Assembly (NCBI GenBank): GCA_018857735.1
Contig: JABMCL010000602.1
Span: forward strand, 606,001 to 670,000
Direction: 5' to 3'
Source of the DNA: Alviniconcha marisindica
Taxonomy: Eukaryota; Mollusca; Gastropoda; Provannidae
DNA: 64,000 nucleotides
In this document: piece after piece, positions 34,119 through 64,000 of the stretch
How the letters are laid out: each line of letters starts with the position of its first letter
How positions within the stretch are numbered: position 1 is the first letter of the stretch
The notes under the pieces: generated by a model
Seen by the model: the letters and a program-made list of their open reading frames with translations, nothing else
Database searches by the model: none
Told to the model about the DNA's origin: nothing
Translations under genes and position numbers: made by a program

Positions 34119-34779
34119 AGCTCTTAAGCAAATCAGAACGTAAACACTCTGTGCAACAACAAAAAACTGAAGGGTGGCTGCCATGTTTTCCAGACAGGCT
34201 GAACCATAGCAACAGAGTAAAAGATACGATGTGTTCCTTGACGATGACAATAATTAGCTGCTATAAAACGCTGCAAATTACAATCATTTGAATGCTGACT
34301 CAGACGGGATCGACTCTTATACCACAAGTCGACACAGACTCACATGGTGGTAACAGGCTGAAAGCTTGTGAGGCAAAGGCTCAGACCTTGGTGCCAAACC
34401 TTGCTATTGTTTGTTATCCAAAGTTTGAAACATCTCTTAAACAGTCTATGAGAAAAAGCCAAACTTTTCAGGGTCTGTAAAGGGTTTTTTTTCTTTTCCA
34501 AACTCCAAAACTTGTCCATTCCAAAACTGCAAAACTATTTCCCCAGACCCAAGTTACTGCTTGGTTACACAATTTGAATGCTGTAGTTTGTAGTTCAGTT
34601 CTTTCCTTTCTCTTTTTTTCTTCTTCTTTTCTTTTTAGCATTTCCTTTTTATCAACCATCCAAACTGTTTACCCGAACTTTCAAATTTTTTAAAAGACTA
34701 TGAACCCTTTTTTTCATGGTTGGGTGCACACCAGAATTATGTCCATTAACTGTGTAATACATGCCCGAGCCAAGAAAAG

Positions 34780-34985
34780 CAGAACTGGGAAACGGGGACA
34801 GCTCCGCAACAGAGTGACGGACTTGTGATCAAAAGGTTTCAAATCTGAGGCCCGGCACTATTACACTGGCTTGGGAAACTGCCTCACACCTGCTGCATGC
34901 AATTTAAAATGGCCAACTTTCTTCACGCAAAGCTGCACGACGAATGGAATAGAAATTCGTCTGGGTAAAACAGATGAATAAAATT
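34780..34985 (+). mobile_element. degenerate SINE head
   Basis: GGGGACAGCTCCGCAACAGAGTG and GTGATCAAAAGGTTTCAAATC resemble the head of the copy at 10995 (shared GTGATCAAAAGGT). The body is only weakly recognisable. Confidence 0.35.
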
Positions 34986-36584
34986 GTACCACTGACTGAT
35001 TCTTGGTGCTCAGCATCCAGCCAATCACATGGCAGGACACCAGCCATCAAGTCAAAAGTCAAAGCAAGTCATTGCTCATGCTATGTGTCACTTTATCAAA
35101 CTCATGTTTGGTGAGGTTATGGAAAAAATGAAAGGCTATGAAAAAAATGAAGTTGAATGCACAACCCAAAGAACCAGAACACATATTTCCTGGCAATGGG
35201 AGAAATATGCAAAGCTTTGCTCTGACCTGTTTATTTCTGGCTTACAAGAGAGACCCTGTGATAGCTCTGGAATTTCATCAGAAGCTGGGAGCTTCATTTT
35301 TGTACCCTAGGTACCTCGTCATGGGATTATGTCACTGAAATGTGCATGCAAAATAGAAGCTTGTAACTAAGAAACCATTCTGCCTTTTCACAGAAAGAAA
35401 CATCTTGGAAAAATGTGAACATGCTACTATAATTATATATTCTGTAATAATACATGTTTATAGCTGAGATTAATCATGTACATCATTATATTGTACATCA
35501 ATCAATTTTGTCTTGTTCTCCACACAAGTTCAAAATGATTTTTCTTTAACAAAATCACAGGTAACAGCTGCCAATAAAAGACAGCTGCATATTTTACATG
35601 ATAATAATCAGTTAAGTCAGTTTAACAAAGATACAATTTAAAGCACCTTCTAACTGATGCCTCATGATGAAAGGGTATGCGGACAAGCAGCTATTGGATT
35701 ATACTGTCCTGTGGACCAACCACAGTGGGTTACCTCAGGACAAAGGTCTACACAAAGGAGAGGAATGTAGAAGCAGACAGAAACTGCCACTGAAGTATGC
35801 ACGAGGGTGCATGTAGGCTTGCCAGAAGATGGAAATCCACACAACTCAGTCTGGCAACTAAGTCTGGCACTAGGTTAAAAAAAAAAATTCTCCTAAAACC
35901 AGCTCGAGTGAGAGCAGCACAGGAACAGAGTGTGTTCTGAAGTATTAGCCTGCGTCATGGTAGCACAAGGCAAGTCTGCTCACAGGCTGCTGTTCCCAGC
36001 AGCTCTCATAGGGTGGCATTTGATTGGCCAGCCTTCTACTTCCTTTCAGCTCCAGCTGCACATCGTCTCCCTGTCCACTGACAGAACGGAGCACTGGAGG
36101 GGGGAAAGAACTTGCTAGCCAGCCGCCCCTCTCCCCTCCAAAAACGCGTGACACGAAAACACACTGTACAGAAACAGACTGTAGCCAGCCACCCATCATG
36201 TCCACCACTTGTCTAGAGACAAGACGGTCAGACCGCACATGCAAATGTGTGGATGTCAATTGCAATCACACACCTTCTTTTTTTCTTCTTCTTTTTTAAA
36301 GACAGTAGCTAGAGTTAACTAAGTTTGTTACTTGCGTGCATTGTGCATGCCATACCTTTCATTTCAATCTAGTTTTGGCCAGTTTCAAAGGCGTAACGTT
36401 TCAGAGGATGAACATTTCAGCACAAAAAGGGTGCAGTCACATGCCTTGCATGTTGCACATGCACTCGTGTCTACATCAGCAGCAATTCCAGTTCTTTTAA
36501 ATTCAATTCATAAATGGCAACTGGCTTGTATGTGACATTCTACTGAACACATGCAGCATAAAATAACCATCTTCATCAAATACT

Positions 36585-37125
36585 GAGAATCACTGAACAG
36601 CAAGCAAACGTTATCAGTTTCTCAGTAACAATATAGAGGGACATGCTTAAAACAACTCACCTCCTCATCAACAACAATTGAAAATCATTCAACAGCAAGT
36701 GTTGTCAGTTTTTCAGCAACAATACAGTGGAACCTGCTTAAAGGAATGCACCTCCTCATCAACAACAATTGAGAATCATTGAACAGCAAGTGTTGTCAGT
36801 TTCTCAGTAACAATACAATGTACCTGCTTAAAGGAACTAGCTTCCTTGTCAACAACAATTGAGAATCATTCAACAGCAAGTGTTGTCAGATTCTCAGTAA
36901 CAATACAATGGAACCTGCTTAATGGAACACACATCAATAACAACAATTGAGAATCATTCAACAGCAAGCAAGCATTATCGGTCTCTCTTTAAGAATGCAT
37001 CAGAACTTGCTCAAAGGAACTGCCTTCCTCATCAACAACAATTGAGAATCATTGAACAGCAAGTGTTAGCAGCCTCTAACAATACAGTGGACCCTGCTTA
37101 AAGGAACTAGCCTCCTCATAACAGG
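36585..37125. repeat. 90-bp tandem repeat
   Basis: About 5-6 units marked by CAACAACAATTGAGAATCAT, CAACAGCAAGTGTTGTCAG and ACCTGCTTAAAGGAAC. Spacing is 90 bp between 36741, 36831 and 36921. It is imperfect at both ends. Confidence 0.75.
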
Positions 37126-37759
37126 CCTTTCTCCAACAGTTGGAAGAGATCTCAATGAAAACTTCAACTTAAGGATTTTGTTTAAAATACCCCTTTGATT
37201 TGATTTTCAGTCCAAAACTGATTGTCAGCAGTGAGCGCTAGGACTGGATGTCAAACACTGTTACAGGAGATAGCCGCCTCATATATGAATCGAAAATAAT
37301 TCCTCAAGTGCTTGAAACAGATCAAAAGAACATGAACTACAATTTTTGTTTAAATTGCAACTGAAAGTGCAGTTGATTTAATGCTGATTCTATAATAAAG
37401 TTTTCAGCATCACAGTCATTTTTCTCATGTGTTCCTTCCAATGCAGTTTTGCACTCTTTCCCACGTTTTAGTTTGATGTTGCCAAAGCATCACTGACGTT
37501 ATGGAAGTAGCTCTCAGTTCTGCATATAGGTCACAATAGAAATACATTACAGTTTTCATTTTAGTCATTTTTTTGGTCCTATTCTGTTCTTTGTTTCTAA
37601 AATTCTTTTTTGTTCATCTCTGTGGAGTTAACTTTTGATGTTTTTAGATTGAAGTGTAGAAGGAAAAAACAAGCAAGTAACTGATTGCGATGATGTATTG
37701 TTGCAGTTTTAAAAAATGGGTGAACTATTGTCTTAATCCAAGCTATTTTTAGCTCAATA

Positions 37760-38255
37760 TAACAGTTCAAGCGATGGACTTGTGATCAGGTCACAGGTTT
37801 GAGTCCTGGCAGGAGTGGTGGGCAAATTTTCTCCTCCTGGGTCAACTTTCAGTGCTGACTCTTACTATTTTTCTGTTAATGACCATTGACCAGTCAGTAG
37901 CTGTTCCACCCCCATGTTACCACTATATACATAAAAGATCCCCATCACTGTCCCAAAAGCAGGTGGCAGGTGGCAGCTAAGCACACATGCACCCTATGTA
38001 TGTGGCTTTAGATAAATTTGCAAACTGGTGCATGATTGTATGGTGTACGCAGAATATGCACCAAGAAGGCAACAGTTTTATATGGCACCAGCCATGTAAC
38101 AACCAAACAGCATTGTTAGTACACCGCTTCAGTGAATATCCAAAATCATGCTGTGTCAAGCTACAGTCACTCATTCAGAGTTGCATACAACTAGAGCGCT
38201 GTGATCTTGCTCAGAAACAGAGGATAGCACTATATATATAAAAAAGATCATTCAA
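37760..38255 (+). mobile_element. tRNA-derived SINE, long copy
   Basis: The B box GGTTTGAGTCC lies at 37796-37806. The family body (GGGTCAACTTTCAGTGCTGACT, GGTGGCAGCTAAGCACACAT, CAAACTGGTGCATGATTG) is followed by the 3' end AGCACTATATATATAAAAAAGATCATT. This tail is the complement of the one at 44450-44500, which defines a family length of roughly 470 bp. Confidence 0.7.
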
Positions 38256-38872
38256 TATATAAACAATCACTCTTGAAAGTGTGTAAAAAATCCAGGGAGC
38301 ATTTCAAAATAAAATCCTTTCTTTGAAATTGTTATTTCAATCTCTTCTTCCTGCTGGACAAAACAGGTTTTGAAAAGTCTTTCTCTTAAGATCAATCCTA
38401 TTTGAGATCAAATTCTGCCCTAGACAAAAGTGATTCAAATATCACAATGATTGTGCGCTTTGTACATCTGTTCTTTACAGATGAAGTTCTTGGGAAGAAA
38501 TAATTGTGTGATTCCACCCAAGCCCAGACAGCCTGAAGTGAGGCTCCACTGTATTTTGAATGAGAGTGCAGTGACTCTTGAATCTTCACTGACAAATCCT
38601 ACTTACACAAAAGAACACTTAAAATAAAAAATCTAAACTCACAGGGTTACAAGACCACACCACACGTCTGCTTCACAATAAAAACAACAACAACAAAGCT
38701 GTAAGTAAAGAAAGATTAGCAAAATTAAAATTAAAAAAAGAGCGCTCAAAGTATGTCTTTTTTACTTTAAAGCACACTGGTGAGAATGATATGGGAAGTG
38801 CACTGTATGAGAATGCATTATCACAGGAAGAGAGGAGTTGCATGAATATTTTGCATATTATATATATATACA

Positions 38873-38941
<69 letters not shown>

Positions 38942-39624
38942 ACTTTATCTAAAACACAAAGCCAATAAAGCAACATGCCAAGGACAGTCTGCAGACATGA
39001 GCGCCAGTGAGATCTGGTCAGTTTCACAAAGTTGATCTGGTCATAGTTTTACAAAGTTGAGCGTGCTATTTATGATCAGCAGAATCTGGTCCAAGAAAAA
39101 AATATCTGCTCAGCATACTGATTGATCAGTGCCGCATTTTTCAATATGATAGAACATATCCGAGTCCAGCACCAATGATCAGACTTACCATAACATACAG
39201 ACATGAATGCAAGCTAACAAACAAGCTTTCCCAAGCTAACCAACAATGTCCCCCACCCACACCCACACTAAAAAGATAAAAACGAGTTCCTAGCCCTCCA
39301 CAAAAGGGTTTACACTTCAGCACAAACATCACACATATGTTCATCACAATATCAAACTCCTATCATGCAAAAATACACTTTCACTAATTCCCCGATGTGG
39401 GAAAATAAACACTAATTCCTTTCCAGTAAAACTTGGAACTGGAAGTAGAAATCAAAGCTTATTAGCTTTCACGTAATTTTTACCAAAAGCTGGTCACAGT
39501 AGTAGCATAATAACAACAACAACAAAAAATGAAAAAATATAGAATACAATGCAGGTCATAAGAGGGAGGCATAATACTATATACTGCCCAAACTTGTAGC
39601 ACAACCACAACTTGGTACATGTAG

Positions 39625-39980
39625 TTCTTCAATGGAAGCAGAACAAGAACAAAGAACAGAATAATATTTTCAACATGTTGCTGTGTAAACTTTCATTTAA
39701 CCAAATTTCTTGCGATGGAAGCAGAACAAGAACAAAGACCAACAGAATGATATTTCCAACAAGTTCTTATGCACACTTTCATTCAACCAAATTTCTTGCA
39801 ATGGAAGCAGACAAGAACAAAGATCAACAGAATGATATTTTCGACATGTTCCAATACACACTTTCATTTGACCAAATTTTTCATAATGGAAGTGGAACAA
39901 GGACACAGATCAGAAAAATAATATCTCCAACATGTCCACCTTATGTGTACTTTCATTCAACAGAATTTCTTGTAAACACC
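39625..39980. repeat. 84-bp tandem repeat
   Basis: Four units marked by AATGGAAGCAGAACAAGAAC at 39631, 39714, 39800 and 39885 (diverged). Each contains ACTTTCATTxAACCAAATTT. Confidence 0.75.
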
Positions 39981-40009
39981 ATGAAAGACTAAGCACCGTG
40001 GAGACTACA

Positions 40010-40600
40010 CAATGCTGTATAGCCCCATAGCTCTATATTCCCACAGCTGTATAGCCCCATAGCTCTATATTCCCACAGCTGTATAGCCCCACAGCTCTAT
40101 ATTCCCACAGCTGTATAGTCCCATAGCTCTATATTCCCACAGCTGTATATAGCCCCATAGCTCTATATTCCCACAGCTGTATAGCCCCTTAGCTCTATAT
40201 TCCCACAGCTGTATAGCCCCATAGCTCTATATTCCCACAGCTGTATAGCCCCACAGCTCTATATTCCCACAGCTGTATAGCCCCATAGCTCTATATTCCC
40301 ACAGCTGTATAGCCCCATAGCTGTATAGCCCCATAGCTCTATATTCCCATAGCTGTATAGCCCCATAGCTCTATATTCCCACAGCTGTATAGTCCAACAG
40401 CTCTACATTCCCACAGCTGTATAGTCCAACAGCTCTACATTCACACTGCTGTATAGCCCCATAGCTCTATATTCCCACAGCTGTATAGCCCCATAGCTCT
40501 ATATTCCCACAGCTGTATAGCCCCACAGCTCTATATTCCCACAGCTGTAGAGTCCAACAGCTCTACAGTCACACAGCTGTATAGTCCAACATCTTTATGT
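40010..40600. repeat. 32-bp minisatellite (TATAGCCCCATAGCTC)
   Basis: About 17 copies of a 32-bp unit containing TATAGCCCCATAGCTCTATA and CCCACAGCTG. It grades into degenerate CAGCTCTGTTCCCACAG-like sequence to about 40905. The unit is rich in AGCT and CAGCTG palindromes. Confidence 0.85.
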
Positions 40601-41196
40601 TCCAACAGCTCTGTACTCCCCCAACTCTTTGTTCCCACAGTTTACACAACTGTCCCATATCCCACAGCCAAGCAGTTCCACTGCTCTGTTTCCACGGCTC
40701 CGAAGTCCCACAGCTCTGTGTTCCTGCAACTCTCAGTTCCAACAGCTCTCTGTTCCCATAGCTGCACAGTGTCACAGCTCTAAGTCCCAACAGTGCTTTG
40801 TTCCCACAGCTGTATAGCAATAGCCCCACACCTCTACGTGCTGGCAGCCATGCAACCCCATAGCTCCCTGTTCCTACAGCTGTATAGCCCCACAGCTCAT
40901 TACGTACCCACACACTGTGGGACTAGCTAAGGTTAGGGTTAGGAGGCTGTGTGAATCCAGAGTTGTGTGAACATAGACGAGAAGAGCTGTGTGAACACGG
41001 ACACGTCCTCAACATGTCAGAACAAAGCCCAAGTGCACCATAATGTGGCTTTGACCTGTAACCTGATCACAGACCTGTCAAGATGTCTCTCTTCCACGTC
41101 ATGTCAAACAAACAAACAAAACAAACAAACAAACAAAAGGAGTCCAACTAGTGCAGTGCGTGTGACATGCCTCCTTACAAAGCACTGACAATGGAA

Positions 41197-42195
41197 GCGT
41201 GACACTAAAAGCTTGCTCTTTGCGTAATGGAAGTCACAGGTAAGAATGTTCCTAGCTTAGCTCAGTCCAGTGTGACACTGAAAGCTTACTCTTTGCGTAA
41301 TGGAAGTCACAGGTAAGAATGTTCCTAGCTTAGCTCAGTCCAGTGTGACACTGAAAGCTTGCTCTTTGCGTAATGGAAGTCACAGGTAAGAATGTTCCTA
41401 GCTTAGCTCAGTCCAGTGTGACACTGAAAGCTTACTCTTTGCGTAATGGAAGTCACAGGTAAGAATGTTCCTAGCTTAGCTCAGTCCAGTGTGACACTGA
41501 AAGCTTGCTCTTTGCGTAATGGAAGTCACAGGTAAGAATGTTCCTAGCTTAGCTCAGTCCAGTGTGACATGAAAGCTTGCTCTTTGCGTAATGGAAGTCA
41601 CAGGTAAGAATGTTCCTAGCTTAGCTCTGTCCAGTGTGACACTGAAAGCTTGCTCTCTGCGTACAGAAGGCACAGGTAAGAATCCCTAGCTTAGCTCAGT
41701 CCAGTGTGACACTGAAAGCTTGCTCTCTGCGTACAGAAGGCACAGGTAAGAATCCCTAGCTTAGCTCTGTCCAGTGTGACACTAAAAGCTTGCTCTCTGC
41801 GTACAGAAGGCACAGGTAAGAATCCCTAGCTTAGCTCAGTCCAGTGTGACACTGAAAGCTTGCTCTCTGCATACAGATGGCACAGGTAAGAATCCCTAGC
41901 TTAGCTCAGTCCAGTGTGACACTGAAAGCTTGCTCTCTGCGTACAGAAGGCACAGGTAAGAATCCCTAGCTTAGCTCTGTCCAGTGTGACACTGAAAGCT
42001 TGCTCTCTGCGTACAGAAGGCACAGGTAAGAATCCCTAGCTTAGCTCTGTCCAGTGTGACAATAAAAGCTTGCTCTCTGCGTACAGAAGGCACAGGTAAG
42101 AATCCCTAGCTTAACTCAGTCCAGTGTGACACTGAAAGCTTGCTCTCTGCGTACAGAAGGCACAGGTAAGAATCCCTAGCTTAGCTCTGTCCAGT
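41197..42195 (+). repeat. 73/70-bp minisatellite, two subfamilies
   Basis: About 14 units. The left half uses a 73-bp form (CTTTGCGTAATGGAAGTCAC) and the right half a 70-bp form (CTCTGCGTACAGAAGGCAC). All share CACAGGTAAGAAT. It lies just beyond the stop of the - strand gene, possibly in its 3' UTR. Subfamilies are segregated by position, with a 71-bp unit at the junction. Confidence 0.9.
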
Positions 42196-42665
42196 ACAGT
42201 GCATGGTGCTGCGCAGCACTGACTGAAGGTGCAAAACAACAACAACAACAAAACTAGCTTTTTGTTTGAACACTCTTCACACACACGCTCAACGAGTACA
42301 AAATGAACAATACTTGAAAAACAGGACTGTTGTTGTTTTGGTCCAATGGGGCAGGTGTTGCAAGCACCAGCAGCAGGCAGAACAGCTGCAAGGTCATAAC
42401 CGCATGCAGGTGTTACGCTATGATGCCGTGCAAACCAGGTGATGGTGACTGTCAGGAGAAGGAGAACGGAGACTGTACAGGCATCGTGACGGGTCATGGA
42501 ACAGGTGGCAGGTCATTGTATCGGGCTTTCAGTGGCCTGACAGAACAGCAGGGTGGGTAACACGTACTGCAGGTGCTGAGACAGACGGCTGTGGAACAGG
42601 TGGAAGGCGGGTCAGTGCTGGCATTGCCGAGGGTTGTGGAGGAAGGTGGACACTACAGGACAAGA

Positions 42666-62609
<19,944 letters not shown>

Positions 62610-62874
62610 CTGTCAAAAAGATCAGTGTCAATGACTGCAAGTAGTTGCCATGTGAATATCAGTGTCAAAAACAGCAAGTAACTGCCATGTGAAATTCAGC
62701 ATGCATGAAATTATATCACTATCAATATATCACACATTATATGCATACCGCCTTCTCTGTTTATGGTGGGAGTTCATCACACCAGCACGATCTTGTGACT
62801 TGCTACAGGGTCAAACATTTTCTCAAACCTAAATATACTCTGAAACAGAACGAGGCCCACAGCGCTTCTGCAGA

Positions 62875-63632
62875 ATCAACAAACAAGGGAGTTCATTAGT
62901 GACTCGGGTCTTTGTTGTTGTGCTTGCATTGCTTATTTTGAGTTAATTAGTGACTCAGGTCTTTGTTGTTGTGCTTGCATTGCTTATTTTGAGTTAATTA
63001 ATGACTCGGGTCTTTGTTGTTGTGCTTGCATTGCTTATTTTGAGTTAATTAGTGACTCGGGTCTTTGTTGTTGTGCTTGCATTGCTTATTTTGAGTTAAT
63101 TAGTGACTCGGGTCTTTGTTGTTGTGCTTGCATTGCTTATTTTGAGTTAATTAGTGACTCGGGTCTTTGTTGTTGTGCTTGCATTGCTTATTTTGAGTTA
63201 ATTAGTGACTCGGGTCTTTGTTGTTGTGCTTGCATTGCTTATTTTGAGTTAATTAGTGACTCGGGTCTTTGTTGTTGTGCTTGCATTGCTTATTTTGAGT
63301 TAATTAGTGACTCGGGTCTTTGTTGTTGTGCTTGCATTGCTTATTTTGAGTTAATTAGTGACTCGGGTCTTTGTTGTTGTGCTTGCATTGCTTATTTTGA
63401 GTTAATTAGTGACTCGGGTCTTTGTTGTTGTGCTTGCATTGCTTATTTTGAGTTAATTAGTGACTCGGGTCTTTGTTGTTGTGCTTGCATTGCTTATTTT
63501 GAGTTAATTAGTGACTCGGGTCTTTGTTGTTGTGCTTGCATTGCTTATTTTGAGTTAATTAGTGACTCGGGTCTTTGTTGTTGTGCTTGCATTGCTTATT
63601 TTGAGTGCTAATTAACTCCCTTGTTTGTTGAT
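62875..63632. mobile_element. inverted-repeat element enclosing a 51-bp minisatellite
   Basis: A 25-bp inverted repeat (ATCAACAAACAAGGGAGTT... at 62875-62899, complement at 63608-63632, one mismatch) brackets about 14 near-identical 51-bp units (62896-63600). The unit contains GACTCGGGTCTTTGTTGTTG. Related single-unit sequence at 46081 shows that this is a dispersed family. Terminal repeats around a tandem core recall mollusc 'pearl' and Helitron-related elements, but the class is not settled. Confidence 0.65.
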
Positions 63633-63916
63633 ACTCTGGCAAAGTTGTTGCAACCTCCAATGCCCCACCCCCGTTCCTCTCATTCCCCACCCCCACCCTC
63701 AACCTGCAGTCTGCACAGGAATGGCTAGTGGCATATCACCATGCATGTAAAGTACGGATTCAGTACGCTGCAGGAATTCAACTGCACAAACAAAATCTCA
63801 TCTCACTCCAGGCGAACCTCCAGTTCTCACAGTGGAGGAACAAAAGCACAACAAAGAAACACTGCAAACACACACACTTACAAACAACAGTGACATGTTG
63901 CATGCACATATACATG

Positions 63917-63979
<63 letters not shown>

Positions 63980-64000
63980 ACACACACTCACTCATACAGA

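Larger units (their letters stand above)
34119..39624. other. intergenic stretch with SINEs and tandem repeats
   Basis: No coding exon was recognised. It holds a degenerate SINE head (34780), the 90-bp array (36585-37125), a full SINE (37760) and a CA tract (38873-38938). It could include 3' UTR of the - strand gene, but no - strand poly(A) signal could be tied to it. Confidence 0.5.

Noticed and set aside
62896..63600. CRISPR array
   Set aside because: The repeats are directly contiguous with no variable spacers, and the DNA is clearly animal. It is a minisatellite.
63729..63770. Possible - strand exon upstream of 62609
   Set aside because: It has an acceptor TTTGTGCAG and fits phase 0, but the donor (ATG|gtgata) is weak and the 14-residue product shows nothing recognisable.

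Overview
The window looks like nuclear DNA of a lophotrochozoan animal, most likely a mollusc and probably a gastropod. It has small coding exons with GT-AG introns, very long low-coding stretches, many (CA/GT)n and homopolymer tracts, minisatellites, and several copies of a tRNA-derived SINE of the type common in mollusc genomes. The phylum is inferred from overall character; no species was identified.

Two split genes can be reconstructed. On the + strand, 10814-27366, lies the 3' part of a PKA type II regulatory subunit gene (PRKAR2-type). Thirteen exons join in a consistent phase and run from the inhibitor/autophosphorylation site (R-R-K-S-V) through both cyclic-nucleotide-binding domains to a stop at 27364-27366, with a polyadenylation signal at 27821. 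A fourteenth, 6-nt microexon is plausible. The N-terminal docking/dimerization exon was not found and probably lies before the window. On the - strand, exons between 62609 and 42666 splice in matching phases (1-1-1-0-1-1-1) into about 475 residues of a Pro/Ser/Gln-rich protein. It has several isolated tyrosine motifs and ends in -T-Y-L, a possible class I PDZ ligand. I could not name this gene; its 5' part lies beyond the right edge.

Layout: 1-10.8 kb has no recognised exon, only simple repeats, one hairpin and small tandem arrays. 10.8-27.9 kb is the RII gene; its introns carry a SINE pair, a 35-bp minisatellite with a 180-bp higher-order period, and a decayed LINE 3' end. 27.9-42.6 kb is intergenic or 3' flanking DNA dominated by minisatellites (39, 90, 84, 32 and 73/70 bp). 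42.7-62.6 kb is the - strand gene; its introns hold a Kolobok-like element with a broken THAP domain, a piggyBac-type MITE, SINEs and a 1-kb GT/TGTTG tract. At 62.9-63.6 kb a 51-bp x 14 minisatellite is enclosed by inverted repeats and is related to two other repeats in the window.

The most notable points are: two RII exons whose 5' splice-site regions were tandemly copied; an acidic, exon-encoded insertion in the second cAMP-binding domain; the unnamed tyrosine-motif gene; the Kolobok/THAP relic; the minisatellite-bearing inverted-repeat element; and a minisatellite in which most units carry paired splice-site look-alikes. No bacterial, plasmid or CRISPR content was seen.
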